From: Candidatus Eremiobacterota bacterium
Lineage (GTDB): Bacteria > Vulcanimicrobiota > Vulcanimicrobiia > Vulcanimicrobiales > Vulcanimicrobiaceae
DNA length: 64,000 nt
Reading direction: 5' to 3'
Assembly: GCA_019240525.1 (NCBI GenBank)
Contig: JAFAYE010000001.1
Coordinates: 2,701,300 to 2,765,299, forward strand
The notes below the pieces were generated by a model. It was given only the letters and a program-made list of their open reading frames with translations. It ran no database searches and was not told the origin of the DNA. A program made the translations under genes and the position numbers. Below, piece after piece: positions 23,528-32,801 of this stretch. How positions within the stretch are numbered: the first letter of the stretch is position 1; every line of letters starts with the position of its first letter.

Positions 23528-25596
23528 TCGCGCACCTTCGAAGACCGGCCGACATCGCCAGCCTGAGCGGCGTTGGGCCGAAGACGGCACAGCTCTTCGC
23601 CGACCTTGGGATCGAAACGGCAGCGGCGCTGCTCGAGTACTTGCCTTTTCGCTACGACGATCTGCGCTTCGCGACGCCCGCGATGCAGCTCGGCCTTACC
23701 GGCGGCGAAGAGAATGCCGTCGGACACGTCATTGAAGTGAAGGAACGACGCGTGCGCGGTTTAGAGATCGTCGAACTTCGCATGCGCGATGCCACGGGCG
23801 CGAACTTCACTGCGAAGTGGATCGGCCGCAATCGGTACGTCTACGGACGCTTTCGCGAAGGCATGCGCCTCTTCGTGCGCGGGCGCGTCGAACGCACGTT
23901 ATCGGGTGCAACGGTGAACGTGTCGCAGTACGCCCAACTTACGGAAGACGAGCAGTATCACGGCGAGCTCGTGCCGATTTATCGCGCATCGAGGGAGCTC
24001 GCTAGCCGCAAAATCGCCTCGGTCATCAAGAAAAATCTCGCGCGGCTGATTGCCGAGGCGCCGGCGGATCCGCTGCCCCCGTCGCTTGCGGCGACGCGGG
24101 AGTACGGATCGCTGGACGAGGCGTTTCGCGCGGTTCACGCGCCTCGCACACCCGAAGAGGCGGAGCGAGCGCGCCAACGGTTCGTTTTTACGGAGTTCCT
24201 GCTGTTGGCGACGGCGGCGCAGATGCGACGCGCGCACCGCGAGCGCGATCACGATGCCGAGGCATTACGGGTGCCGCCCGACTTACTCGAGCAGCTCGAG
24301 CGCACGCTGCCTTTCGCATTGACGGGCGCGCAACGGCGCGTCATCGTCGAGATTTGGAACGACATGAGTCGCGACGTGCCGATGAATCGGCTGTTGCAGG
24401 GCGATGTCGGCAGCGGCAAAACACTCGTTGCCGCCGCTGCGGTGCTGCTCGCGGCGCACAATGGGATGCAATCGGCGTTGATGGCGCCCACCGAACTGCT
24501 CGCTTGGCAGCATGCCGCCCGACTCGCCCCGCTCTTGCTGCCCTTCGGGGTTACGTTGGAGGCCGTCTTTGGCAGTCAAAGCGGGCGGGCGCGCGCAGCC
24601 GCACTCGATAGGCTTGCCGGCGGTGAGGCGTCGGTGGCGGTGGGAACGCACGCCTTGCTGACCCAGGGCGTCGAGTTCAATCGCCTTGGGCTGGTTATCA
24701 TCGACGAGCAGCACCGCTTCGGGGTCGAGCAGCGCGCGCGGCTCCGCGCCAAAGGCATTTCACCGCACACGATTCACATGACGGCAACGCCAATTCCGCG
24801 CACGCTCGCTCAGTCGGTCTATGCCGACCTCGATCTGTCTATTATTGACGAGCTGCCTGCAGGGCGCACGCCGATTGAAACCTTTGCAGTGCGCGCCAGC
24901 CGCCTCCCGCGCGTCTACGAGTTCGTGCGAAAGAATGTCGCGGCCGGTCATCAGGCATACATCGTCGCGCCGGCAATTGATGAAGGTGATGGAATGCTCA
25001 CGAGCGTCGTTGCCGAAGCGGAGCGACTCAAGAACGACGTTTTCCCCGATTTGCGGCTCGGCTTGTTGCACGGGCGCCTTTCGGCTCGGGAGAAGGAGGA
25101 GATCATGCGACGATTCATAGCTCGCGAGCTCGACGCGCTCGTTTCGACAACGGTCGTCGAAGTTGGTGTCGACGTTCCGAATGCCACGGCCATGGTCGTG
25201 TTGGACGCTCAACGCTACGGCCTGGCGCAACTGCATCAACTGCGCGGACGGGTCGGTCGTGCGTCGGCGAAGTCGTACTGCATTCTGGTCTATCCCGACG
25301 ACGCCGTCGAGCGAGAACGGCTGGAAATTTTGACGCAATCTACCGATGGCTTCAAAATCGCCGACGAGGACTTGCGCCTTCGTGGACCCGGTCAGTTTGC
25401 GGGGACGATGCAGTCGGGCGGAGCAGAACTTCGCTTTGGCGATCTGCTGCACGACGTTGAAATCTACCGTGCGGCCAAAGTCGCGGCCGAACGAATCGTC
25501 GCCGCCGATCCACAACTTACGCGCCACGAGCATTCGGGCTTGCGACAAGCACTGGAGAGCCAACCCAGCACGCACGCGCTGTTGGTGTCGTCATGA
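23524..25596 (+). CDS. recG: ATP-dependent DNA helicase RecG
   Basis: RecG remodels stalled replication forks and Holliday junctions. The 690-residue product has an N-terminal wedge/OB region ('LEYLPFRYDDLRF', about residues 1-180), Walker A GDVGSGKT, the DEAD-like motif 'IIDEQHRFGVEQR', 'MTATPIPRTLA', and motif VI 'QLRGRVGRA'; the C-terminal 'FKIADEDLRLRGPGQFAGTMQSG' (TRG region) is diagnostic. It starts at GTG 23524 inside the panE stop and overlaps the peptidase gene by four bases (ATGA). Length is typical. Confidence 0.95.
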   Translation: MIAHLRRPADIASLSGVGPKTAQLFADLGIETAAALLEYLPFRYDDLRFATPAMQLGLTGGEENAVGHVIEVKERRVRGLEIVELRMRDATGANFTAKWIGRNRYVYGRFREGMRLFVRGRVERTLSGATVNVSQYAQLTEDEQYHGELVPIYRASRELASRKIASVIKKNLARLIAEAPADPLPPSLAATREYGSLDEAFRAVHAPRTPEEAERARQRFVFTEFLLLATAAQMRRAHRERDHDAEALRVPPDLLEQLERTLPFALTGAQRRVIVEIWNDMSRDVPMNRLLQGDVGSGKTLVAAAAVLLAAHNGMQSALMAPTELLAWQHAARLAPLLLPFGVTLEAVFGSQSGRARAAALDRLAGGEASVAVGTHALLTQGVEFNRLGLVIIDEQHRFGVEQRARLRAKGISPHTIHMTATPIPRTLAQSVYADLDLSIIDELPAGRTPIETFAVRASRLPRVYEFVRKNVAAGHQAYIVAPAIDEGDGMLTSVVAEAERLKNDVFPDLRLGLLHGRLSAREKEEIMRRFIARELDALVSTTVVEVGVDVPNATAMVVLDAQRYGLAQLHQLRGRVGRASAKSYCILVYPDDAVERERLEILTQSTDGFKIADEDLRLRGPGQFAGTMQSGGAELRFGDLLHDVEIYRAAKVAAERIVAADPQLTRHEHSGLRQALESQPSTHALLVSS

Positions 25597-28250
25597 AACT
25601 GAGCGCGATGGCAGCATTCGCCGCGACGTTGTTCGCGTTCGGTCGCGGCCTGCCCGCAGGTGCGGCGCCGTCCGATGTTGCCCGCGCGACCCTCCGCAAC
25701 GGATTGCGCGTGGTCGTCGTGCGCGATCCGTTGGCACCCGTCGCGACGGCGATGATGAACTACGAGGTCGGTTCGGACGAACAATGGATCCCTGGGCTGG
25801 CGCATGCGACCGAGCACATGATGTTTCGCGGCAGCGCGACGCTCTCGTCGTCCCAGCTCATGGAAGCCGTCGGCGTTACCGGCGGCGACTTTGACGCCGA
25901 CACGATGCCGACGGCAACACAGTATTTTTTCACCGTTCCTTCGGCCTATCTCGATATCGCGCTTCGAGCCGAACGTTCGCGCGCAACCGGTCTGTTGATG
26001 TCGTCCGATCAATGGAACCAGGAGCGCGGCGCGATCACTCAGGAGGTCCAGCAGGATAACAGCTCCGCATTCTACCGGCTCTTCGTCAAGATGCAGGACC
26101 GCCTCATCGGGCGCACGCCGTACGCGAAGAATACGCTCGGTACGGTCGAAGATTTTGCCAAGAACGTTACGAGCGCCCAACTGTTGAAATTCTACAACAC
26201 TTGGTACCATCCCAATAACGCCGTCTACGTCATTGCCGGCGACGTCGACCCAAACCAGACGATTGAAAAAGTACTCGGGATCTTCGGCGACCTCCGCTCG
26301 GCGAAGCTGCCCGCGCGAATACCGTTTCACCTCGGCCCGTTGCGGCCGGCGCTCTATCACGACGTGAGCGATCAGGCCTTTACGGCCGTCGCGCTGGGTT
26401 ATCGCTTTCCCGGCTATGAGAGTCCGCAGTATGCGGCGGGTCAAATTTTGAGCGACGTCCTCTCCAGTCAGCGTAGTGCATTCGGTGGTCTCGCCTATAC
26501 GGGAAAGGCACTTGGAACGCAATTCGTAACGCAGACGTATCCGAAGGTCGGCATCGCCATCGCGTTCGGTGCGGTCCCCGTGTCGACGCCGCCCCAGACC
26601 ATAGACCGAGAGCTGCGCGCCATTCTCGAGGAATATAAGAAGAGCGGCGTGCCGGTCGATTTGGTCGAGACGGCGAAGCTGCGTGAGATTTCGCAGCTCG
26701 AGTTCAACGCGAACTCGATCGAAGGTCTGGCATCCGAATGGAGTCAGGCGGTGGCGGTTCAAGGTCTTGCCTCCCCCGATGCAATGATCGCGCAGTACGC
26801 TCGCGTCACCGTTGCCGACGTGAACGCTGTGCTGCGACGATATCTCGACAACGATCGGGTGGTCGCGGCGTATGCCGTACCAAAGAACAACGGCTTAGTC
26901 TCGGCCGGCGGCGGTTCGATGGCGAAAGAGAACAATGAGATTCCGCCGAGCAAGCACGAACCGCTGCCGGATTGGGCGCAGCGAGTGCTCGATAATTTAC
27001 GCGTGCCCGACCAGACGTTGGCACCAGCAGATATGCGGCTCGCCAACGGGATCCGCCTCATTGTCCAACCCGAACAAATCACACATACGGTCGTCGTCGA
27101 CGGCGGAATTCTCAACAACGCGCAGCTTCAAGCGCCGCCCGGAATGGAAGGCGTCGACGACGTGACCGCGGCGCTGCTTCCGTACGGGACAACGACCTAC
27201 GGTCGCATCGCGTTGCAAAGCGAGCTCGATAAAATCGCTGCCGATACCACAGCCGGTACCGAATTCGGATTGGACGTGCTCTCGGCGCACTTCGACCGCG
27301 GCGTGCAGTTGCTGGCCGACGAGGAGCTACATCCGGCATTCCATCAAGCCGATTTCGAGATCGTTCGCGAGCAGACGGCCGGGGAGCTTCTCGGCGCGAT
27401 GTCCTCACCGGATCATCTCGCCGACGTGGCGCTGAACAAGGCGCTCTATCCGCTGGGTGATCCGTTGCAGCGTTTCGCGACACCGAAGAGCGTCGACGGA
27501 CTGAATCTCAATGACGTCAAGTCATGGTATAACCGAGCCTACCGCCCGGATCTCACAACCATCGTCGTCATCGGCGATACGACGCCGCAAGCCGCGAGAA
27601 GTATCTTTGAAAAGTACTTCGGGTCGTGGAGAGCGCAGGGCCCCAAACCGAACGTGGAGCTGCAACCCGTGCCGCTCAACGCCCCAAGCCAGGCGACCGT
27701 TCCGGCGACGGGGCGCGTACAATCGTCGGTACGCTTGGTCGAAACGCTTGCGCTCGTACGCGCTGATCCTCAATGGGCGCAGCTCGCGCTCGCCAACACC
27801 GTACTCACCGGCGGTTTCTACTCGTCGCTGCTCTATCACGACCTGCGTGAGGTTCACGGCTACGCGTATTCGGTCGAAAGCCGGGTTTCGGCCGATCGCG
27901 TTCGCGCAACGTTTGGCATCGAGTACGGTTGTGATCCGCAGAACATTCTGGCGGCACAGGCGCAAGTGGCCGCCGTGCTCGCCCAGCTCCAGCGACAGCC
28001 AATCGATCCAGACCGGCTCCTGCGGGCGAAGGCGCTGCTCATGGGAGAAGTGCCGATTCGCGAAGCGAGTTACGACGGCGTGACCGCGCAGTTGTTGCGT
28101 TACGCGAGTCTCGACTTGCCGCTGAATCAAAACGTCATCGACGCGCAGGCGGAACTTTCCGCCACGGGAGCGAGCGTCCAGGCGGCCTTGGGCAGGTACG
28201 TACGGCCAAACGGCTTCGTCCGCGTGGTCACGGGCCCCGGACCGCCATAA
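25593..28250 (+). CDS. M16 (pitrilysin-type) zinc peptidase, exported
   Basis: This 885-residue protein begins with a signal-like segment (residues 1-25) and carries two M16 halves. The first has the inverted zinc motif H71-x-x-E74-H75 in 'HATEHMMFRG' with the downstream Glu expected near residue 150. The second half (about 480-885) lacks HxxEH and is the usual inactive partner ('YSSLLYHDLREVHGYAYSVES' matches its C-terminal signature). M16 enzymes of this two-domain layout degrade oligopeptides, here probably in the periplasm. The ATGA overlap with recG implies co-translation, although the two functions are unrelated. Confidence 0.88.
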   Translation: MKLSAMAAFAATLFAFGRGLPAGAAPSDVARATLRNGLRVVVVRDPLAPVATAMMNYEVGSDEQWIPGLAHATEHMMFRGSATLSSSQLMEAVGVTGGDFDADTMPTATQYFFTVPSAYLDIALRAERSRATGLLMSSDQWNQERGAITQEVQQDNSSAFYRLFVKMQDRLIGRTPYAKNTLGTVEDFAKNVTSAQLLKFYNTWYHPNNAVYVIAGDVDPNQTIEKVLGIFGDLRSAKLPARIPFHLGPLRPALYHDVSDQAFTAVALGYRFPGYESPQYAAGQILSDVLSSQRSAFGGLAYTGKALGTQFVTQTYPKVGIAIAFGAVPVSTPPQTIDRELRAILEEYKKSGVPVDLVETAKLREISQLEFNANSIEGLASEWSQAVAVQGLASPDAMIAQYARVTVADVNAVLRRYLDNDRVVAAYAVPKNNGLVSAGGGSMAKENNEIPPSKHEPLPDWAQRVLDNLRVPDQTLAPADMRLANGIRLIVQPEQITHTVVVDGGILNNAQLQAPPGMEGVDDVTAALLPYGTTTYGRIALQSELDKIAADTTAGTEFGLDVLSAHFDRGVQLLADEELHPAFHQADFEIVREQTAGELLGAMSSPDHLADVALNKALYPLGDPLQRFATPKSVDGLNLNDVKSWYNRAYRPDLTTIVVIGDTTPQAARSIFEKYFGSWRAQGPKPNVELQPVPLNAPSQATVPATGRVQSSVRLVETLALVRADPQWAQLALANTVLTGGFYSSLLYHDLREVHGYAYSVESRVSADRVRATFGIEYGCDPQNILAAQAQVAAVLAQLQRQPIDPDRLLRAKALLMGEVPIREASYDGVTAQLLRYASLDLPLNQNVIDAQAELSATGASVQAALGRYVRPNGFVRVVTGPGPP

Positions 28251-28296
28251 TGCGTCCTTAAGGGCCGAGCCGGGACGGCGTCGAACGCGCCCGCAG

Positions 28297-28998
28297 ATGG
28301 ACGCCGTCCGCGCGATCGGTTTTGATATTGACCACACGCTTGCGATCGATAATCGCCTCGAACGCGTGGCCTTCTTGCGCCTGCTCGAAGCGATCCTCGA
28401 TGAAGGCGCCAAGACGGTCGGCACGTTGGCCGACGAGATCGCGAGCATCGACGATCTGCTGGCGCGCCAACGGCGCGGCGAGTTTTCTATCGATGACGCC
28501 GTACGGTACTTCGTCACGCAGAGGGATCTGGAGCCGTCCGATCGGCACGTCGTCGCTTTTCGGAGCAGCGCCGTGGAGATGGTCGATGAGTTCGTCGTCG
28601 CGCTTCCCGGGGTGCGAACCACGCTCGAAACGATTCGCGGGCGCGATATCGCGGTCGCCGTCTTGACCAACGGCTGGAATCCGCTGCAGGCCCGAAAAGC
28701 TGCGAAAGTAGGATTCCAGGGTCCCGTCCTCGTGAGCAGCGAGATCGGCGAACAGAAGCCCTCCGCCGGCGCCTTTGAAAGACTGAGCGAGCGGCTTGGC
28801 GTGGCACCGACGGCGACGTGGTATGTGGGGGATGACCCCAGCGTCGACGTCGCCGGCGCACAAGGGGTCGGCATGCGCGCGGTTTGGCTCGATTGGGAGC
28901 ACAAGGAGTACCCGGTCGACCTGCGCGGGCCCGACCGCACCATCAGAAACTTCCCGGATCTGCTCGAGATCCTGACCCCGGAGATGCCAGTGAGATGA
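28297..28998 (+). CDS. HAD-family hydrolase
   Basis: The 233-residue product starts MDAVRAIGFDIDHTLAIDN, motif I with both catalytic aspartates (DIDHT). Motif II is 'VLTNGWNP', motif III Lys is in 'GEQKPSAGAF', and motif IV is 'WYVGDDPSVDVAGAQGVGMRAVWLDW'. A helical cap (about residues 15-95) is of the C1 type, as in phosphoglycolate-phosphatase-like enzymes. The substrate is unknown. It overlaps the DUF885 gene by four bases (ATGA). Confidence 0.85.
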   Translation: MDAVRAIGFDIDHTLAIDNRLERVAFLRLLEAILDEGAKTVGTLADEIASIDDLLARQRRGEFSIDDAVRYFVTQRDLEPSDRHVVAFRSSAVEMVDEFVVALPGVRTTLETIRGRDIAVAVLTNGWNPLQARKAAKVGFQGPVLVSSEIGEQKPSAGAFERLSERLGVAPTATWYVGDDPSVDVAGAQGVGMRAVWLDWEHKEYPVDLRGPDRTIRNFPDLLEILTPEMPVR

Positions 28999-30743
28999 TG
29001 CGCCACTTGCTCGCATTGCTCTGCCTTATCGGCGCGCTGCTCGGCGCCGGACCGTCGCCGGCGTCCACACCGTCGCCTACATCCACATACGAAGAGCGGC
29101 TCACTGCGCTCGAACGCAGTTATACGTTTTGGTCGTACGAGCAGAATCCAACGTCCGCGACCGATGCGGGAATTCATACCTACGACAACCGGCTGGCCGA
29201 TTATTCAGCGGTCACGCAATCCGCCCAAATGGCCAAGCTTCGGGCCTATCGCAACCTGTTGGCCGCTCTGCAGCCTCCCGCCGGCGCCAGCCCCCACGCG
29301 CGCGTCGACTATTTGCTGATCCGTTCGAATCTCGAAGGGGATTGGTGGGGTCGCACCGTGTTGCGCGGGCTTGCGCGAAATCCGAGCATTTACGAAGGTG
29401 AGTGCAGCAACGGGATCTTCTCGATCGTTAAGCGGCCGTACGCAAGCGACGAGATCCGGGTCCGCGCCGCAATCGCTCGTCTGCGCGCGTGTCCGGGCGT
29501 GCTCGCGCAGGGGCGCCTCAACCTAACCCAGACGGTCCGTGAGTTCGCAGAGATTGCCTCGGAAGACATTCGCGATGGTGACTCGCTCTACACTACGACC
29601 CTCGACGAGGTCGCCCGCGATACATCGGAGGGTACGCGACGCGATCTCGCGCAGGCGCGATCGGTCGCGCTAACGGCGCTGCACTCCTATCGAGCGTGGC
29701 TCGACACGAATATGACGAGATTTCGCCCCGGCGGTTTCGCCGTGGGCCGCAAAGAGTATCAGTGGTATCTAACGCGCGTGTTGATGCTTCCATACGACGC
29801 GAATCAAGTGGCCGCCATCGGACGGCTGGAACTGGCGCGCGACCGCGCGCTGGAGACGTGGGAAGCGGCGCGCGACGCGGTGCTTGCGTCGCCGTCGCCG
29901 GCACCGACCTTCGCGTCGAAGGCCGCGTTCTTATCGTATTACGAGCGAAGTCTCGCCAAGCTCATCGCGTTTATTAACCTGCATCAGATCGTCACGATCC
30001 CGCCGTATATCGGCCCGTTTCACATCGTCGAAGTGCCCAAGGCTCTGGCCGCTACCTATCCCGGTGGTTTCATGAATCCGCCCGGGATGTTCTCCGCCGA
30101 TCCGCAAGGCTTTTATTTCGTTCCGGATTTCAGCGCCAGCAACCAAAGCTTCTTCGTGCAGCAAGCGCGTCAATCGGTGCTGCCGTTGCTGGGACACGAG
30201 GGAATCCCCGGGCACTTCATGCAGTTCACGTACGCGTATCACAACCCCGACTTCATTCGCCACGTTCAGGGAGACGGCGTCTTCGCCGAGGGCTGGGCGT
30301 TCTACGGGGAGGAAATGCTGATGCGTGAAGGACTTTATGACGATGATCCGGGAGCCCGGCGTCAGGTGCTTCATCTGATGCGCCATCGCGCCACCCGGAT
30401 CGGCGTCGACGTAGGCCTCGCCACCGGCGCGATGTCGTTGCCGCAAGCCATCGCATATTTTATGAAGAACGCCGGCATCGATTACGTGACGGCGCGCGGC
30501 GAAGCGACGCGCTTCGCGATGGATCCCGGACAGGCGATCGACTATCTCGTCGGAAAAACGCAAATTGAAACGCTCATGGGCCTGGTCGAAGACCGCGAAG
30601 GAGCCGCTTTCAACCAACGCAGTTTCCACGACCGCCTCCTCTCCTATGGCACGGTGCCGTACTCTACCATTCGTTACGAATGGCTCGGTGACGACAGCTG
30701 GCTACGTCCAGCGCTGCGTCCGCTAGGGCCGGCAAACTTTTAA
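28995..30743 (+). CDS. DUF885-family exported metal-dependent peptidase-like protein
   Basis: I start at ATG 28995, which overlaps the HAD stop (ATGA); an upstream in-frame start would add a long basic stretch. The 582-residue product has a signal peptide (residues 1-21) and belongs to DUF885, a family distantly related to M3/M32-like metallopeptidases. The key motif is 'LLGHEGIPGHFMQFTYAYHNP', where H-E-x-x-P-G-H supplies the zinc ligands; 'FAEGWAFYGEEMLMREG' gives the next Glu. It probably cleaves peptides outside the cytoplasm, like the M16 enzyme upstream, though esterase activity is also reported for relatives. Confidence 0.82.
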   Translation: MMRHLLALLCLIGALLGAGPSPASTPSPTSTYEERLTALERSYTFWSYEQNPTSATDAGIHTYDNRLADYSAVTQSAQMAKLRAYRNLLAALQPPAGASPHARVDYLLIRSNLEGDWWGRTVLRGLARNPSIYEGECSNGIFSIVKRPYASDEIRVRAAIARLRACPGVLAQGRLNLTQTVREFAEIASEDIRDGDSLYTTTLDEVARDTSEGTRRDLAQARSVALTALHSYRAWLDTNMTRFRPGGFAVGRKEYQWYLTRVLMLPYDANQVAAIGRLELARDRALETWEAARDAVLASPSPAPTFASKAAFLSYYERSLAKLIAFINLHQIVTIPPYIGPFHIVEVPKALAATYPGGFMNPPGMFSADPQGFYFVPDFSASNQSFFVQQARQSVLPLLGHEGIPGHFMQFTYAYHNPDFIRHVQGDGVFAEGWAFYGEEMLMREGLYDDDPGARRQVLHLMRHRATRIGVDVGLATGAMSLPQAIAYFMKNAGIDYVTARGEATRFAMDPGQAIDYLVGKTQIETLMGLVEDREGAAFNQRSFHDRLLSYGTVPYSTIRYEWLGDDSWLRPALRPLGPANF

Positions 30744-30744
30744 G

Positions 30745-31290
30745 ATGCCGCGGATAACCGGCGGCTCGCTGAACAGCCGAAAATTGCGCTCGCCGAAGGG
30801 CGCGCAGGTGCGCCCCACGCCGGGTCGTGTGAAGGAGTCGCTGTTCGCGATTCTGATGCAACGGCTCGACGGCGCGCGCGTGCTCGATCTCTTTGCCGGG
30901 ACCGGCGCAATCGGGTTCGAGGCGGCATCGCGGGGCGCCTCGCGCGTGGTATCGGTCGAAGGCCAGCGCGAAGTGGCCCGCGCTATCGAAGAGGCGGTAA
31001 AGAATCTCGGTATCGATCGTGTCGTAACGGTCTTTCCTGCGCCCGCGGAACGCGCGCTCTACCGATTGGAAGGCCCGTTCGACATCGTTTACCTCGATCC
31101 ACCGTACGCCGACCCCGTGCCGCTGCAGCTATTTCGTCTTCTGCGCGAACGTCAACTGCTCGCGCCCGACGCGCTTGTCGTGTACGAACACGCAGCGAAG
31201 CGAATCTTGCCCGATATACCCGGGTTTCGTTCCGTACGCGAAGAAGTGTACGGCGATGTCGCACTCGCCTTCTTGGCGGCGGAATCTTGA
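30745..31290 (+). CDS. rsmD: 16S rRNA (guanine-966-N2)-methyltransferase RsmD
   Basis: RsmD methylates G966 of 16S rRNA with S-adenosylmethionine. The 181-residue product starts MPRITGGSLNSRKL, followed by 'RPTPGRVKESLFAIL', the SAM-binding motif 'VLDLFAGTGAIGFEAASRGA' and the catalytic motif 'DIVYLDPPYAD'. It begins one base after the DUF885 stop and is followed by coaD, the standard rsmD-coaD order. Confidence 0.92.
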   Translation: MPRITGGSLNSRKLRSPKGAQVRPTPGRVKESLFAILMQRLDGARVLDLFAGTGAIGFEAASRGASRVVSVEGQREVARAIEEAVKNLGIDRVVTVFPAPAERALYRLEGPFDIVYLDPPYADPVPLQLFRLLRERQLLAPDALVVYEHAAKRILPDIPGFRSVREEVYGDVALAFLAAES

Positions 31291-31304
31291 CCAACGGTAG
31301 TCTG

Positions 31305-31802
31305 ATGCGCGTAACGCGTGCTGTCTATCCCGGATCTTTCGACCCGCCGACGAACGGTCATCTCGACGTTATCGAGCGAGCCGCCCGATGTTTCGGCGAG
31401 CTTGTCGTCGCCATCGTCGTTAACCCTCAAAAGCGCGCGCCGATGTTTTCGCTCGAAGATCGCGAGCAAATGCTCAAAACCTGCGTCGCCGCGATGGACA
31501 ACGTGCGCGTCGAGCATTTCCGCGGTCTGCTCGCCGATTACGTTCGCGCCGCCGCCGCCGCCGTGATCGTCAAAGGCCTGCGGGTCGTCTCAGATTTCGA
31601 GAGCGAAATGTCGGCCGCGCTCATGAACCGCTCGCTCTCCGACGTTGACACGCTATTCCTGATGTCGGATCAGAAGTATTCGTTCGTGAGCTCGAGCCTC
31701 GTCAAAGAGGTCTTTTTTCTTGGTGGGGACGTCGCGGCGCTCGTCCCCGAGCCGGTACTTCGCGTCATGGCGGAGAAGCGCACACACTTGCAACGGAGGT
31801 AG
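31305..31802 (+). CDS. coaD: Phosphopantetheine adenylyltransferase
   Basis: CoaD transfers AMP to 4'-phosphopantetheine, the penultimate step of CoA synthesis. I start at ATG 31305 because 'MRVTRAVYPGSFDPPTNGHLDVI' aligns with the family start; the frame is open back to TTG 31287. The T/S-x-G-H nucleotidyltransferase motif is 'PPTNGH' and the second signature 'YSFVSSSLVKEV' is intact. The 165-residue length is typical. The next gene's ribosome-binding site, GGAGGT, lies within its last codons. Confidence 0.93.
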   Translation: MRVTRAVYPGSFDPPTNGHLDVIERAARCFGELVVAIVVNPQKRAPMFSLEDREQMLKTCVAAMDNVRVEHFRGLLADYVRAAAAAVIVKGLRVVSDFESEMSAALMNRSLSDVDTLFLMSDQKYSFVSSSLVKEVFFLGGDVAALVPEPVLRVMAEKRTHLQRR

Positions 31803-31804
31803 TC

Positions 31805-32350
31805 ATGTCGGTCTATCGCGTTTTGGACAAGCTCGAGGCCTACGTTCACGAAGGAACGTGGCTGCCCGCCGGATACCGTATTCTCTCGGAAGAACGGTTG
31901 CTCGAGCTGCTCGAAAAAATACGAGCGTCGCTGCCCGAAGAAGTCGGGCGAGCGAAGGTGATCGCGAAGGACCACGAGCGGATGCTGCGCGTCGCCCAAG
32001 AGAAGGCGCAGGCGATCGTTGACGAGGCCGCAAGCAAACACGACGAGTTGCTTGACGAAAACGAAATCGTGGCCCGGGCCCGCACGACGGCTGACGTCGT
32101 CTTGCGTGAGGCTGAAGAACGAGCGCGGACCATTCGCGAGGGCGCCGACCGTTACGCGGCCGACGTTCTCAGCGAGATGGAGAACCGCCTGGGAGGTGCG
32201 CTCGGCGCAGTCCGAAAGGGTCGCGAACTGCTCGAAAAGCCGCGTCAAGTTCCCGATCAGCCGCTCGCCGATGCGGCCGCGAAGAGCAAGCGTGCGGCGT
32301 TCGATATGCAGACGGCCGCCGAGGAAACGGCGGCCCTGGAGTCAGTCTAG
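31805..32350 (+). CDS. SepIVA/DivIVA-like coiled-coil protein
   Basis: GGAGGT stands four bases before the ATG. The 181-residue product starts 'MSVYRVLDKLEAYVHEGTWLP', followed by 'LSEERLLELLEKIRASLPEEVGRAKVIAKDHERMLRVAQEKAQAIVDEA', a long amphipathic coiled coil rich in Ala, Glu and Arg. The short N-terminal domain plus coiled coil next to coaD is the layout of actinobacterial SepIVA, which has a role in envelope growth, and of YlmI/ATPase-like proteins in other phyla. The assignment is by pattern and neighbourhood; a structural role at the cell envelope or division site is inferred. Confidence 0.6.
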   Translation: MSVYRVLDKLEAYVHEGTWLPAGYRILSEERLLELLEKIRASLPEEVGRAKVIAKDHERMLRVAQEKAQAIVDEAASKHDELLDENEIVARARTTADVVLREAEERARTIREGADRYAADVLSEMENRLGGALGAVRKGRELLEKPRQVPDQPLADAAAKSKRAAFDMQTAAEETAALESV

Positions 32351-32378
32351 CTTGGGGCCGGTTGGGTACAGAACCAAG

Positions 32379-32795
32379 ATGAAGCAGACAGCACTAGTTT
32401 TGCTCTTGGCAGCGGCGGCGTCGGGCCCGGCGCTCGCCGAGCAGCCCGGCGGAATCGCGGGAACCGTTGTCGACGCCAGGACGAACCAGCCCGTCGCGCA
32501 CGCGCAGCTTTACTACTATCGTGCCCCCTATCGTGAGAACGGCCCGAACAGAATTATGTCGGTGCAGAGCAATAGCCGTGGATTCTTCAGCGACATTACC
32601 CTGGAGCCGGGACGTTACGTCATTATGGCGCGGTTCGGTAACGCGGTTGAAGGCTGCGCGCTCGATGACGTCATCTCCGGCGAAGTCGCGCGCGTACGCC
32701 TAGAGATCGGTCACAATACGCTGATGTGCAGTGGGCCGCGCTTTCATCCGGCGATGGTCGACCCGAACGCCAGCGCTGACGTCTACCGAATCTAA
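32379..32795 (+). CDS. Secreted carboxypeptidase-regulatory-like protein
   Basis: The product from ATG 32379 has 138 residues, with a signal peptide (MKQTALVLLLAAAASGPALAE, cleavage after ALA). One beta-sandwich domain follows: 'GGIAGTVVDARTNQPVAHAQLYYYRAPY', 'SVQSNSRGFFSDITLEPGRYVIMARF', typical of CarboxypepD_reg/SdrD-B-like modules. Two cysteines ('EGCALDD' and 'LMCSGP') may pair. It is similar in kind to the protein at 14218. Function unknown. It is convergent with the Crp-family gene. Confidence 0.7.
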   Translation: MKQTALVLLLAAAASGPALAEQPGGIAGTVVDARTNQPVAHAQLYYYRAPYRENGPNRIMSVQSNSRGFFSDITLEPGRYVIMARFGNAVEGCALDDVISGEVARVRLEIGHNTLMCSGPRFHPAMVDPNASADVYRI

Positions 32796-32801
32796 GTCCG
32801 G

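Noticed and set aside
21932-23590. A 552-codon open frame on the minus strand
   Set aside because: It runs across two tRNA genes, panE and a membrane-protein gene; long antisense frames are common in high-GC DNA and this one has no domain pattern.
27522-29177. A 551-codon minus-strand frame antisense to the M16 and HAD genes
   Set aside because: It mirrors well-supported genes on the other strand and has low-complexity Arg/Ser-rich sequence.
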